Source: Bacillota bacterium
Lineage (GTDB): Bacteria > Bacillota > Clostridia > Acetivibrionales > DTU013
NCBI GenBank assembly: GCA_023411575.1
Contig: JAEYOP010000030.1
Location: 248,001-312,000 of the forward strand
DNA length: 64,000 bases
Direction: 5' to 3'
Translations under genes and position numbers: made by a program
Shown here: positions 11,407-21,051 of the stretch, one piece after another
Position numbering within the stretch: position 1 is the stretch's first letter
How the letters are laid out: each line of letters begins with the position of its first letter
The notes under the pieces: generated by a model
Told to the model about the DNA's origin: nothing
What the model saw: only the letters and a program-made list of their open reading frames with translations
Databases searched by the model: none

Positions 11407-13470
11407 ATGCCCAGGCAATTCAGTTTGGAAAATACAAGGAATATCGGCATCATGGCACACATCGACGCCGGTAAGACTACGACCACGGAACGTATCCTGT
11501 ATTATACGGGTAGACTGCATAAAATAGGAGAAGTTCATGAAGGCGCCGCTACCATGGACTGGATGGAGCAGGAACAGGAAAGGGGTATAACCATTACCTC
11601 TGCTGCTACAACAGCGCAATGGAAGGGGAACAGAATCAACATCATAGACACGCCGGGGCACGTTGACTTTACGGTCGAGGTTGAAAGATCTCTACGGGTT
11701 CTCGATGGTTCAGTAACACTTTTTTGTGCGAAGGGAGGCGTTGAACCTCAGTCTGAAACCGTTTGGAGGCAGGCGGACAAGTACAACGTCCCTCGTATGG
11801 CGCATGTGAATAAAATGGATATTATGGGTGCAGACTTTTTCAATTGCATCCAGATGATGAAGGACAGGCTGAAGGCAAATGCCGTTCCGATTCAGTTACC
11901 TATCGGCAAGGAAGACAATTTCCAGGGGATAATCGACCTGGTCACCATGAAGGCTTCCTACTACAGGGATGATATGGGCAAAGTAGTAGAAGAAATGCCT
12001 GTTCCGGCGGACATGGCCGATGTAGTTGATAAATATCGTAACATTTTAATTGAAGCTGTTGCTGAACAAGACGAGAACTTGATGAATAAATACCTTGAAG
12101 GGGAAGAACTGACCGAAGAGGAGATACGTGCAGGCATCCGAAAGGCTACCATTTCCGTAAACATGATTCCCGTTACCTGCGGGTCATCCTACAGGAACAA
12201 GGGAGTACAGCAGCTTTTGGATGCTGTCGTGGATTATATGCCTTCTCCGTTGGACGTGCCACCGATAAAAGGGGTATCCACCGATGGAGAAACCGATCTT
12301 GAGAGACCTGCGGACGACGACGGACCGTTTTCTGCGCTGGCCTTCAAGATCATGGCGGATCCATTTGTCGGAAAACTTTGCTTTTTCAGAGTTTATTCCG
12401 GAAAGTTGAGTTCAGGGTCATATGTAATGAATTCTACGAAGGATAAGAAGGAACGCATCGGAAGAATCCTTCAGATGCACGCCAACCACCGGGAAGACAT
12501 CGACATGGTTTATTCGGGCGATATCGCGGCTGCAGTGGGTCTCAAGGACACTACCACAGGCGATACTCTTTGCAGCGAGGATGCGCCGATTATACTGGAG
12601 TCCATGGAATTTCCCGAACCGGTTATCCATGTCGCGGTGGAACCCAAGACCAAAGCCGGACAGGATAAGATGGTAATGGCGCTCATGAAGCTCTCCGAGG
12701 AGGATCCGACCTTCAAGGCGCACACCGATCCGGAGACCGGTCAAACGATCATTTCCGGCATGGGTGAGCTGCATCTTGAAATCATCGTCGACCGGATGAT
12801 GAGGGAGTTCAAGGTGGAAGCGAATGTGGGACAGCCTCAGGTTGCCTACAAGGAAACCATTCGCAAGGCGGTCAAGGCGGAAGGCAAATTCGTCCGGCAG
12901 TCCGGCGGCAAGGGCCAGTACGGACACTGCGTACTGGAGATCGAACCCCAGGAGCCCGGAAGCGGATACACCTTCGTCAACAAGATCGTCGGGGGAGCAA
13001 TCCCGAAGGAATACATTTCACCCATCGACGACGGTATACAGGATGCTATGAAGAACGGCGTGCTGGGCGGTTATCAGGTGCTTGACATCAAAGTCACCCT
13101 GGTGGACGGCTCCTACCACGAAGTGGACTCTTCCGAAATGGCATTCAAGATCGCTGGCTCAATAGGCTTCAAGGAAGGCTGCCGCAAGGCGAATCCCGTC
13201 CTGCTCGAGCCTGTTATGCGAGTAGACGTTGTCGTTCCCGAGCAGTACATGGGCGACGTCATGGGCGACCTCAATTCCCGCAGGGGAAGGATCGAGGGCA
13301 TGGAAAGCAGGTCCGGCGCGCAGGTCATCACCTCGCATGTCCCGCTTGCAAACATGTTCGGTTACGCTACGGAGCTTCGTTCCAGGACTCAGGGAAGAGG
13401 CGTATTCACAATGCAATTCAGCCACTATGAAGAGGTTCCGAAGAATATTCAGGAATCTGTTCTGAAGTAG
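11407..13470 (+). CDS. fusA: Elongation factor G
   Basis: Ribosomal translocase GTPase, 687 residues. GTP-binding motifs: AHIDAGKTTTTERIL near the N terminus, the switch II DTPGHVDF, and NKMD. Domains II-V follow, including the SGMGELHLEI and GGKGQYGHCVLEI segments, ending near the conserved FSHYEEVP. ATG 11407 follows AAAGGAGG. It lies between rpsG and tuf. Confidence 0.97.
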   Translation: MPRQFSLENTRNIGIMAHIDAGKTTTTERILYYTGRLHKIGEVHEGAATMDWMEQEQERGITITSAATTAQWKGNRINIIDTPGHVDFTVEVERSLRVLDGSVTLFCAKGGVEPQSETVWRQADKYNVPRMAHVNKMDIMGADFFNCIQMMKDRLKANAVPIQLPIGKEDNFQGIIDLVTMKASYYRDDMGKVVEEMPVPADMADVVDKYRNILIEAVAEQDENLMNKYLEGEELTEEEIRAGIRKATISVNMIPVTCGSSYRNKGVQQLLDAVVDYMPSPLDVPPIKGVSTDGETDLERPADDDGPFSALAFKIMADPFVGKLCFFRVYSGKLSSGSYVMNSTKDKKERIGRILQMHANHREDIDMVYSGDIAAAVGLKDTTTGDTLCSEDAPIILESMEFPEPVIHVAVEPKTKAGQDKMVMALMKLSEEDPTFKAHTDPETGQTIISGMGELHLEIIVDRMMREFKVEANVGQPQVAYKETIRKAVKAEGKFVRQSGGKGQYGHCVLEIEPQEPGSGYTFVNKIVGGAIPKEYISPIDDGIQDAMKNGVLGGYQVLDIKVTLVDGSYHEVDSSEMAFKIAGSIGFKEGCRKANPVLLEPVMRVDVVVPEQYMGDVMGDLNSRRGRIEGMESRSGAQVITSHVPLANMFGYATELRSRTQGRGVFTMQFSHYEEVPKNIQESVLK

Positions 13471-13509
13471 GGCTGCAAATAATGTAAAAAACAAATTATT
13501 ACAAATTTA

Positions 13510-13526
13510 TTCAGTATTGTACTGAA
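13510..13526 (+). promoter_or_regulatory. Small palindrome upstream of tuf
   Basis: TTCAGTA-TTG-TACTGAA, a perfect 7-bp inverted repeat that ends about four bases before the GGGAGGAG site of tuf. It could affect translation or be a protein-binding site. Confidence 0.3.
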
Positions 13527-13546
13527 CAAAGGGAGGAGATTTAACA

Positions 13547-14749
13547 ATGGGTAAGGCTAAATTTGAAAGAACGAAACCCCACGTTAACATTGGAACGATT
13601 GGTCATGTCGACCACGGCAAAACTTCTTTGACAGCTGCTATCACCAAGGTTCTTGGCTTCCAGGGCAAAGCGAACTATACCGCATACGACCAGATTGACA
13701 AGGCTCCGGAAGAAAAGGCACGTGGAATCACGATTTCCACCGCTCACGTTGAATATGAGACAGAGAACAGGCACTATGCCCACGTGGACTGCCCCGGTCA
13801 TGCCGACTATGTTAAGAACATGATCACCGGTGCCGCTCAGATGGACGGCGCCATCCTCGTTGTTTCCGCAGCAGACGGCCCGATGCCCCAGACCAGGGAG
13901 CACATCCTCCTTGCCCGTCAGGTTGGCGTTCCTTACATCGTCGTATTCCTGAACAAGTGCGACATGGTGGATGACGAAGAACTCATCGAACTCGTTGAAA
14001 TGGAACTCAGGGAACTCCTCAGCTCCTATGAATTCGACGGTGACAATATTCCGATCATTAGAGGGTCCGCCCTGGTTGCTCTCGAAAGCACCTCCAACGA
14101 TCCCAACGCACCGGAATACAAGTGCGTCGGCGAACTGATGGCCGCTGTTGACGCTTACATTCCTACTCCTGAAAGAGCTACCGACAAACCGTTTATCATG
14201 CCTGTTGAAGATGTATTCTCCATCACCGGCCGTGGTACGGTTGCTACGGGTAGGGTTGAAAGAGGACAGGTCAAGGTTGGCGAAGAAGTTGAAATCGTTG
14301 GCTTGATGGATGCACCGAGAAAGACCGTTGTCACCGGTGTTGAAATGTTCAGGAAGCTCCTGGATCAGGCTGTTGCCGGCGATAACATCGGCTGCCTGCT
14401 CAGAGGTATCCAGAGAAACGAAATCGAAAGGGGCCAGGTTATTGCTAAGCCCGGTTCCATTAAGCCCCACACGCATTACAAGTCCCAGGTTTACGTTCTG
14501 ACCAAGGAAGAAGGCGGAAGACATACTCCTTTCTTCAATGGCTACAGGCCCCAGTTCTATTTCAGAACCACCGACGTTACCGGTGTAGCCGAACTGCCCG
14601 CAGGTACTGAAATGTGCATGCCCGGCGACCACATCGAAATGACGATCAAGCTCATCACTCCCATCGCTATGGAAGAGGGCCTGAGGTTCGCTATCCGTGA
14701 AGGCGGAAGGACTGTTGGTTCCGGTACGGTTACTGGGATCATCGAATAA
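13547..14749 (+). CDS. tuf: Elongation factor Tu
   Basis: Delivers aminoacyl-tRNA to the ribosome; 400 residues. G motifs GHVDHGKTSLTAAIT, DCPGHADYVKNMITGAAQMD and NKCD are present, and the C-terminal barrel shows the GRGTVATGRVERG and GYRPQFYFRTTDVTG segments. ATG 13547 follows GGGAGGAG. It ends the operon: a strong terminator lies 22 bp downstream. Confidence 0.98.
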   Translation: MGKAKFERTKPHVNIGTIGHVDHGKTSLTAAITKVLGFQGKANYTAYDQIDKAPEEKARGITISTAHVEYETENRHYAHVDCPGHADYVKNMITGAAQMDGAILVVSAADGPMPQTREHILLARQVGVPYIVVFLNKCDMVDDEELIELVEMELRELLSSYEFDGDNIPIIRGSALVALESTSNDPNAPEYKCVGELMAAVDAYIPTPERATDKPFIMPVEDVFSITGRGTVATGRVERGQVKVGEEVEIVGLMDAPRKTVVTGVEMFRKLLDQAVAGDNIGCLLRGIQRNEIERGQVIAKPGSIKPHTHYKSQVYVLTKEEGGRHTPFFNGYRPQFYFRTTDVTGVAELPAGTEMCMPGDHIEMTIKLITPIAMEEGLRFAIREGGRTVGSGTVTGIIE

Positions 14750-14770
14750 TTGCAAAAACAATGACGAAAA

Positions 14771-14805
14771 GGAACCGCTTGATTGAAGAATCAGGCGGTT
14801 CTTTT
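14771..14805 (+). terminator. Intrinsic terminator after tuf
   Basis: GGAACCGCTTGATT, a GAAG loop, then AATCAGGCGGTTC (one G-U pair) followed by TTTT. This is the end of the transcription/translation superoperon. Confidence 0.92.
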
Positions 14806-14838
14806 GTCTTTTCTTTTCCCGGCCGGCATATCTTTTGT

Positions 14839-14884
14839 TTTACCGCCGGTCAAAAGGGTATTATAATAGGTACCAATAGGTACT
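14839..14884 (+). promoter_or_regulatory. Flavodiiron gene promoter with tandem 10-bp repeat
   Basis: TTTACC at 14839-14844, a 17-bp spacer, TATAAT at 14862-14867. Overlapping the -10 and start point are two direct copies of AATAGGTAC(C/T) at 14865-14874 and 14875-14884, spaced by one helical turn, a possible regulator site. Confidence 0.55.
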
Positions 14885-14913
14885 AAAAAGAATTGACTGG
14901 GAGGCTTGGAAAG

Positions 14914-16107
14914 ATGATAGAGATCAAAAAGAACATATACTGGGTTGGAATCCGGGATTGGGGACTGAGGCATTTTCACGGGCACGAGCTGTCCACTCAC
15001 AGGGGATCAAGCTACAATTCATATATAATTAAGGACCAGAAAACCGTGCTCGTGGATACGGTATGGGATCCGTACAAGGAAGAATTTACGGCGCAGCTTG
15101 AGCGGGACGTCGGGTTGGCCAACATCGACATGATCGTCGTAAACCACATGGAGCCGGATCACGGCGGAAGCCTGGAATACCTGCTGGAGAGGATGCCGTC
15201 CGACAACATCCCGGTCTATTGCACCAAAAACGGCGCAGAGATTATCAAAAAGCATTTTCACCGGGATTTTAACTTCCAGATCGTGAAAACGGGGGATTCC
15301 GTCAATATCGGGGAATACGACCTGGTATTCGTGGACATGCAGATGCTGCATTGGCCGGACAGCCTGCTCACCTATGTAAAGGGTGCGGCGACGGCCCTGT
15401 CCAACGACGCGTTTGGGCAGCATTTTGCCGGTATTTCCCTCTTTAACGACGAGGTAGATGAGTGTGAACTCTATCAGGAAGCGCTCAAGTATTACGCGAA
15501 CATTTTGACCCCCTTCAGCGCCCTAATCAAGAAAAAGGTCGAGCAGATCAAGGCGTTGAACCTTCCGATCGAAATGATTGCTCCCAGCCATGGAGTGATC
15601 TGGCGCAAGAACCCGATGCAGATCATCGAAAAGTATTATGAATGGGCCCAGGAGTATAACGAGGGCTTTGCGGCAATTATTTACGATACGATGTACGATG
15701 CCACCCGGTGGATGGCGGAGGCCATTGCGGCGGGACTGGAGGCCCGGGGCGCCCGGTACAAGCTGTTCAATGTGGCGCTGACGGACCAGAGCGACCTGCT
15801 GACGGAGATTTTCAAGGCAAAGGGCGTCCTTATAGGCAGCTGCACGGTCAATAATACGGTTTTGAGGCCTACTGCAGGCCTGCTGGAGGAAATCAAGGGA
15901 CACAAGTTTAAAGGCAAGCTGGGAGCCGGCTTCGGAAGCTACGGCTGGAGCGGCGAAGCCCCGAAGCACATCAGTGCGGCTCTCGAGGGAGCCGGCCTGA
16001 AAATCGTGCAGGAGCCTTTGGGATTCCGCTACCGGCCGACGGAGGAGGAATATGCGAAATGCAGGGCCTTCGGCGAGGACTTTGCCAGGGCGATGCAGGG
16101 AAAGTAA
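14914..16107 (+). CDS. fprA: FprA-family flavodiiron protein (O2/NO reductase)
   Basis: Cytoplasmic enzyme that reduces O2 to water or NO to N2O in anaerobes; 397 residues. The N-terminal metallo-beta-lactamase-like domain (about 1-245) holds the diiron ligands H78, E80, D82 and H83 (H-x-E-x-D-H), with further ligands in the QMLHWPDS and APSHG segments. A flavodoxin domain (about 250-395, YDTMYDATRWMA start) binds FMN. No fused rubredoxin is present, so an external electron donor is needed. ATG 14914 with GGGAGG nine bases upstream is preferred to the in-frame TTG at 14893. It is monocistronic between two terminators. Confidence 0.93.
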   Translation: MIEIKKNIYWVGIRDWGLRHFHGHELSTHRGSSYNSYIIKDQKTVLVDTVWDPYKEEFTAQLERDVGLANIDMIVVNHMEPDHGGSLEYLLERMPSDNIPVYCTKNGAEIIKKHFHRDFNFQIVKTGDSVNIGEYDLVFVDMQMLHWPDSLLTYVKGAATALSNDAFGQHFAGISLFNDEVDECELYQEALKYYANILTPFSALIKKKVEQIKALNLPIEMIAPSHGVIWRKNPMQIIEKYYEWAQEYNEGFAAIIYDTMYDATRWMAEAIAAGLEARGARYKLFNVALTDQSDLLTEIFKAKGVLIGSCTVNNTVLRPTAGLLEEIKGHKFKGKLGAGFGSYGWSGEAPKHISAALEGAGLKIVQEPLGFRYRPTEEEYAKCRAFGEDFARAMQGK

Positions 16108-16125
16108 ACAAGAGAAGTAAACAGG

Positions 16126-16151
16126 AGGAGTGATTTTTTCACTCCTTTTTT
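16126..16151 (+). terminator. Intrinsic terminator after fprA
   Basis: AGGAGTGA and TCACTCCT form an 8-bp stem with a T-rich loop, followed by TTTTT. Confidence 0.88.
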
Positions 16152-16166
16152 ATGTAAAAAACCTAC

Positions 16167-16195
16167 TTGCCCCCGGATAAGGAGAATGATAGTAT
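16167..16195 (+). promoter_or_regulatory. Promoter of the serine hydrolase-MoxR operon
   Basis: TTGCCC at 16167-16172, a 17-bp spacer, TAGTAT at 16190-16195, located about 50 bp before the first start codon and after a terminator. Confidence 0.5.
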
Positions 16196-16246
16196 TACTC
16201 TAGAGATCGGCTAAAATAAACCTTCCGCAGGCAAGGGGCTGAGCAT

Positions 16247-17485
16247 ATGAAATTCTTTCGCAGGCTCGGGCGTCGTTTCAGGGAGATGTCGCCCAAAACA
16301 ATCCGGGAAATCATTATCATTGCCGTCATACTTTGCGTCTCTCTGGCGTTGAGCCTTCCGCAGTATTTCAGGGACGTTGAAGCGGCAAAGGTCCAGCAGG
16401 CCGGACTGAAAGACCAGGACAGCTTTTTTGCCGTCGATGCGCCCGGAAATCAGGGCCTGGATGCCGCCAAGCTCGAACTGGCGGCGGAAAAGCTCGGCCG
16501 GACCTCAGCACAGAGCTTTCTTGTCATGAGAAACGGAAAGCTGGTCTATGAAAAATACTTCAGCAGCAGCAATGGCTCCGCAGACAGCAGAAATAATATT
16601 TATTCCGTTACAAAGAGCTTTATCTCCTCCCTGGTAGGAATAGCGATCCGGGAAGGCTATATTGACAGCGTGGAGGACCCGGTTGAAAAATACCTTCCCA
16701 GGTATTATAAAGAATTGACCGACCCCCGTTGGCACGAGATAAAACTGAAACACCTGCTCACCATGACACCGGGCTTTCTCGAAGACCTGAACGCCATGAC
16801 CGGAAGCGGGGATTGGGTCCGGTATACCTTCGACCTCCCGCTGAACTATGCTCCCGGCGAAAAATTCCAGTATGCCAATTCGGCAAGCCACCTGCTCTCG
16901 GTGATCCTGTCGGAGTCCACCGGAATGAGCACAAAGGATTTTGCCGGGAAATATCTTTTTACCCCCCTTGATATTACGGACCCCCAGTGGATGACGGATC
17001 CCCAGGACAACTATGCGGGCTATGCCGGCATTTACCTCAGGCCCCGGGACCTGGCGAAATTCGGCTGGCTTTACTGCTCCGGCGGAAAATGGGACGGGAG
17101 GCAGATCGTGCCGGAGGAATGGGTGGCGGACTCCACGAAGGTCCAATATGACTTCAACAAAGAGAAAGAGGCCGAGGCGGATGCCGGAGTGCTAAGCAAT
17201 GAGCAAAGCACTGCAAAAAGTGACGCAGATGCTCAGGACGGTAGCGGCGGGAAGCTTCCGGAAAACGGATACGGCTATAAATGGTGGATAGGCGGAAAAA
17301 CGGACTACCATGAATATTCGGCGCGGGGATACGGCGGGCAGAGCATAACGGTAATACCCGAGCTGGGCCTTGTGGCGGTTATTACCAGCCTCCCGGAGGC
17401 GCGGTCCATAGGCGATGAGGCCAGGGAAGAAATCATTGCGGAAGATATTATAGGAGGGACACAGAATGGAACTGTCGGGAATTAA
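16247..17485 (+). CDS. Serine hydrolase, class C beta-lactamase/DD-peptidase fold, membrane anchored
   Basis: 412 residues. An N-terminal membrane segment (about 19-40, IREIIIIAVILCVSLALSL) places the catalytic domain outside. The SxxK motif is SVTK, the Tyr motif is YANS, and the third box is degenerate (ARGYGGQ). The family includes 6-aminohexanoate-dimer hydrolases, esterases and DD-peptidases, so the substrate cannot be named. A low-complexity D/E/A/S insert lies near residues 305-335. ATG 16247 follows AAGGGG. The gene overlaps the next one by 20 bp, so it belongs to the MoxR operon. Confidence 0.82.
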   Translation: MKFFRRLGRRFREMSPKTIREIIIIAVILCVSLALSLPQYFRDVEAAKVQQAGLKDQDSFFAVDAPGNQGLDAAKLELAAEKLGRTSAQSFLVMRNGKLVYEKYFSSSNGSADSRNNIYSVTKSFISSLVGIAIREGYIDSVEDPVEKYLPRYYKELTDPRWHEIKLKHLLTMTPGFLEDLNAMTGSGDWVRYTFDLPLNYAPGEKFQYANSASHLLSVILSESTGMSTKDFAGKYLFTPLDITDPQWMTDPQDNYAGYAGIYLRPRDLAKFGWLYCSGGKWDGRQIVPEEWVADSTKVQYDFNKEKEAEADAGVLSNEQSTAKSDADAQDGSGGKLPENGYGYKWWIGGKTDYHEYSARGYGGQSITVIPELGLVAVITSLPEARSIGDEAREEIIAEDIIGGTQNGTVGN

Positions 17486-18419
17486 AAAAATAGCCGGGGA
17501 AATAAAAAGCAATCTATCCACCGTATTGGTCGGAAGGGATGAGACCATCGACCTGGTGCTGATCACACTGATCTGCGGGGGGCACGTGCTGCTGGAGGAT
17601 GTGCCGGGCGTGGGGAAAACCATGCTGGCCAAATGCCTTGCCCGATCCCTGGACTGCGAATTCAAAAGGGTCCAGTTTACGCCGGACCTGCTGCCCTCGG
17701 ACCTGACGGGCATCAATTACTACGACCAGAAGCAGGGGGAATTCATTTTCCGGCCGGGCCCCCTTTTCGCCAATGTGGTGCTGGCGGATGAAATCAACCG
17801 GGCCACGCCGAGAACCCAATCCAGCCTTCTGGAGTGCATGGAGGAAGGCCAGGTGACGGTGGACGGTGAGACAAGGAAGCTGGGCCGGCCCTTCTTCGTC
17901 ATAGCGACCCAGAATCCGGTGGAGACCAGGGGCACCTTCCCGCTGCCGGAGGCGCAGTTGGACCGCTTCTTCATGCGGCTCCGCATGGGCTACCCCTCGC
18001 CCGGGGAGGGCGTCGAAATCCTCCGGCGCTTCCGGGGCTCCGATCCGGCCGCCGCCCTGAAAGTAGCCGCTTCCGGTGCGGCTGTAACCGAGGCGCAGGA
18101 GTCGTTCTCCGCGGTAAAGGTATCCGAAGCGGTCGAAAAATATATAATTGACCTCATAGAAGCAACCAGACAGGATGAAAAAATCTCACTGGGCGTCAGT
18201 CCCAGGGGCAGCATCGCGCTGATGAGGGCCGCCCAGGCGAACGCCGTGCTGGAAGGCCGCGACTTCGCCATGCCGGACGATGTCAAAAAGGTGGCCGTTC
18301 CGGTGCTGGCCCACCGGATGATCCTGAAAGGCCATGCCATATCCGGCGGAACAGAGCAGGCCGAAACGGCCGTGCGCGATATCCTGAAAAGGGTCCCGGT
18401 ACCGACGGAAGAAATCTGA
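17466..18419 (+). CDS. MoxR-family AAA+ ATPase
   Basis: 317 residues. Walker A is GVGKTMLAK, Walker B is VVLADEINRA, and the typical TQNPVETRGTFPLPEAQLDRF segment and sensor 2 follow. MoxR ATPases act as chaperone-like factors for assembly or activation of proteins encoded beside them. ATG 17466 has GGAGGG upstream and starts inside the preceding hydrolase gene. It is followed by a DUF58 and a membrane protein gene, the usual MoxR triad, here without a transglutaminase or von Willebrand A gene. Confidence 0.92.
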   Translation: MELSGIKKIAGEIKSNLSTVLVGRDETIDLVLITLICGGHVLLEDVPGVGKTMLAKCLARSLDCEFKRVQFTPDLLPSDLTGINYYDQKQGEFIFRPGPLFANVVLADEINRATPRTQSSLLECMEEGQVTVDGETRKLGRPFFVIATQNPVETRGTFPLPEAQLDRFFMRLRMGYPSPGEGVEILRRFRGSDPAAALKVAASGAAVTEAQESFSAVKVSEAVEKYIIDLIEATRQDEKISLGVSPRGSIALMRAAQANAVLEGRDFAMPDDVKKVAVPVLAHRMILKGHAISGGTEQAETAVRDILKRVPVPTEEI

Positions 18420-18428
18420 GGTGAACAC

Positions 18429-19586
18429 ATGGACGTCATTGCGCTGGTAGTGATCTTTATCTGCATATTGGGCCTGCAAATGGCTATCCTTTGCAAATAC
18501 TGCTTTCACAAGCTGTTTTACAAATGCGAGTTCAGTGTTCCCGAAGCCCATGAAGGGGACAGCCTGTATCTGGTGGAGACCGTCTACAACTGCAAGCCGC
18601 TGCCGGTCCCCTGGCTCAAGGTGGATATCCATTCCTCCCGGTGGCTGGACTTTGCGGGGACCTGTTCCGTCATCGCACAGGACGACAGGCGGGTGACCAG
18701 CAGCTTTACCCTGAAGGGCTACCAGCGGATTACGAGGAAATGGAAGCTGAAATGCCTCAAAAGAGGCGTTTTCACCACCGAAAACGTCACCCTGGTCAGC
18801 GGCGACCTGCTGAATTTCCGGGTCGAATCGATTCCCGCCGCGGTCAATGCACAGCTCATGGTATACCCGGAAATCGTGGACCTGGAGGAGCTGTTCACGC
18901 CCGTGAACCTGCTCCAGAGCGACCGGACCGTCAACCGGTGGATCGTAGACGATCCTTTTCTTGTTTCCGGCGTCCGGGAATATGTGCCCGGAGATCCCAT
19001 GAACCGCGTCCATTGGCCTGCCACCGCAAAGGCGGGAAGACTCCTGGTGAAGAAAAATGAATTTACGTCCCAGCGCAGCCTGACGGTATTGCTCAACATG
19101 CAGTCCCAGCTGTACGAATATGCCGATACGATAAACAAAAATCTGGCGGAACTCGGGATAAAGGCGGCGGCGACGCTTTTTGACCGGGCGCTGAAGGAAG
19201 GCACGCCCGTGCGGTTTGTCACCAACGGCTGCACCGCCGCCGACGCCAGAACGGCTATTTTCACTGGAGAGGCCGCCAACAAGGACCATATCTCCGAGCT
19301 TTTTAAAATACTGGCCCGGCTTCTGATGAAGAACGTAAAGGATTTTGAAGCGCTCCTGGACGACACGCTGCCGGTTCTGGAGAATACGGAGGCGGTCATC
19401 ATCACCGCCTATATGAGCAGGAGAATGTGCGAACAGGCGGACCGGCTTGCACTGGCAGGCAATACGGTCAGTATTGTCCTGCTGGATACGGTTTTTGAAG
19501 CGGATGTAAAGCCCGAAATAGCGGATCTGTATGTTCTGGCCAGCAAATGCGGCTTTGAGGAGCTGAAGGGGGGACTTGTGCAGTGA
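18429..19586 (+). CDS. DUF58 domain-containing protein
   Basis: 385 residues. A single N-terminal hydrophobic segment (about 4-22) anchors it. The DUF58 signature lies mid-protein at about 180-205: VREYVPGDPMNRVHW, then the A-K-A-G-(R)-L-L-V-K motif. The domain is related to von Willebrand A folds and is usually encoded next to MoxR. ATG 18429 follows GAGGTG. The stop codon overlaps the next start. Confidence 0.88.
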   Translation: MDVIALVVIFICILGLQMAILCKYCFHKLFYKCEFSVPEAHEGDSLYLVETVYNCKPLPVPWLKVDIHSSRWLDFAGTCSVIAQDDRRVTSSFTLKGYQRITRKWKLKCLKRGVFTTENVTLVSGDLLNFRVESIPAAVNAQLMVYPEIVDLEELFTPVNLLQSDRTVNRWIVDDPFLVSGVREYVPGDPMNRVHWPATAKAGRLLVKKNEFTSQRSLTVLLNMQSQLYEYADTINKNLAELGIKAAATLFDRALKEGTPVRFVTNGCTAADARTAIFTGEAANKDHISELFKILARLLMKNVKDFEALLDDTLPVLENTEAVIITAYMSRRMCEQADRLALAGNTVSIVLLDTVFEADVKPEIADLYVLASKCGFEELKGGLVQ

Positions 19587-21007
19587 AACGCCCTCTTTAT
19601 TCGGCTCTTCTTAAAATACTGGCCACATCGGCCATAGGCGCCTTTCTCTACGCCGTGGTCCTCACCCTGCGGGCCGCTCTTTTCGGCACGGCCGGAGGCT
19701 TTCTTCCCGCCGCCGGCTTTGCCCTGGCAATGGGGTTCGGCTATCTGGCAGGCAGGAGGCTTTTACGGAGCACGCCGCCCTTTGCGATCAGGATATCTGC
19801 CGCCAGGCCGGTGAAATTTGTCTTGTTCATGCTGGGCGCAAAGGATGCCGCCGGCTCGGTTGCCGCCGTAACGGCCTGGCTTCTCGCGCTGCTCCCGCTC
19901 CTTGCAGCCTTCCTTGCATTTGCGGGCTCCGGCTTTCTCCGGCTGCCCTTTGAGCTTTTCGTCGTCATCCTGGCGTATGCCACTGCTTTAAAGCATTCGC
20001 TGCAGCCGTTTTCCAGGATCATGAGCAATTATAAGGCGTATGCCGGTTTCGTCTTCCTGGCCCTTTGCCTGGAGAGCCTCCATTTCCTGGAGAGCATTTC
20101 CTACCTGCGGCCGTGGCTCTTGGTCATTTCCTATTATTACATCCTGGTTTACCTGCTGGCAAAAAACCAGGAAGACATCGACAGCAATATTTTTGACAAG
20201 AAGCATATCGAAAAGTCCATACTACCCCGAAACCTCAGACGGTTCAACACCTTCTGGGTGTGTATGCTGTTTCTGGCGGTCGTGCTGCTTTTTAACCTGA
20301 AGCCCGTGATCATCTGGCTGCTTCGGCTGGCCGCCCAAATTTCCGTTTTTATTATTTCAGCGGTCTTCTGGCTCGCATCCCTTCTTTTCACACCGACGAG
20401 CACGATGGAATCCGGAGGGGCCGCAACGGACCCGGGCTTTTTCGGAGCGGCCGTGGAAGCGATCCGGCCTCTCCAGAACCTGCTCTCCAATACGGTCAAA
20501 AATGCGGTCCTGTTCTACCTGGCCTACCGGCTGCTGCTGTCGCTTGCAAAATGGATCCCGGTCCTTTTGCGGAAGCTGGCGGAGCAAATCCGCAGGCTCT
20601 TTTCCTTCCGGAAAGGAGAGCATTCCTATGAAACCGCCGATTACAGCGATGAGACGGAAACCGTAAAGCCCGTGCAGGAGCAGGAACAAAAGCGGAGCCT
20701 GAAAAAGAAGATGAAGAAGAGCAGCCGGACCCTGAAAGGGATCACCGATCCGGTGGAGCGGGTACGATTCATGTACGGGTCGATCCTTTCCATGCTGCCG
20801 CTCCTTGGCGTCCGGACCGAACAGAGCGATACGACGGCGGACATCCTTAAAAAGGCCTCCGTTTCACCGCAGATATCCGATGAGCTTGCACCCTTCACCG
20901 GGATATACAATTGCGTGCGGTACGGGGAGCAGGTGCCCGACGGCGCGGCGCTGCAGAGGGCGGAAGGCCATTTTGACAAGGCAGTTGAAGTATTGGACGG
21001 GAAATAA
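19583..21007 (+). CDS. Multi-spanning membrane protein of the MoxR-DUF58 operon, DUF4129-like C terminus
   Basis: 474 residues. GTG 19583 overlaps the DUF58 stop by 4 bp. Several membrane helices fill about 10-320. A charged K/R/E/Q linker follows (about 335-390), then a helical cytoplasmic end (about 390-474) with a V-E-R-V-R-F-M-Y-x-S-x-L segment like DUF4129 domains of transglutaminase-linked operons. No transglutaminase core is present. The function is unknown; the order suggests a membrane complex remodelled by the MoxR ATPase. Confidence 0.7.
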   Translation: MKRPLYSALLKILATSAIGAFLYAVVLTLRAALFGTAGGFLPAAGFALAMGFGYLAGRRLLRSTPPFAIRISAARPVKFVLFMLGAKDAAGSVAAVTAWLLALLPLLAAFLAFAGSGFLRLPFELFVVILAYATALKHSLQPFSRIMSNYKAYAGFVFLALCLESLHFLESISYLRPWLLVISYYYILVYLLAKNQEDIDSNIFDKKHIEKSILPRNLRRFNTFWVCMLFLAVVLLFNLKPVIIWLLRLAAQISVFIISAVFWLASLLFTPTSTMESGGAATDPGFFGAAVEAIRPLQNLLSNTVKNAVLFYLAYRLLLSLAKWIPVLLRKLAEQIRRLFSFRKGEHSYETADYSDETETVKPVQEQEQKRSLKKKMKKSSRTLKGITDPVERVRFMYGSILSMLPLLGVRTEQSDTTADILKKASVSPQISDELAPFTGIYNCVRYGEQVPDGAALQRAEGHFDKAVEVLDGK

Positions 21008-21051
21008 TATAATGGTGGCAGAAAGTTGGAAGGAAGCACCAAGGAGAAATT

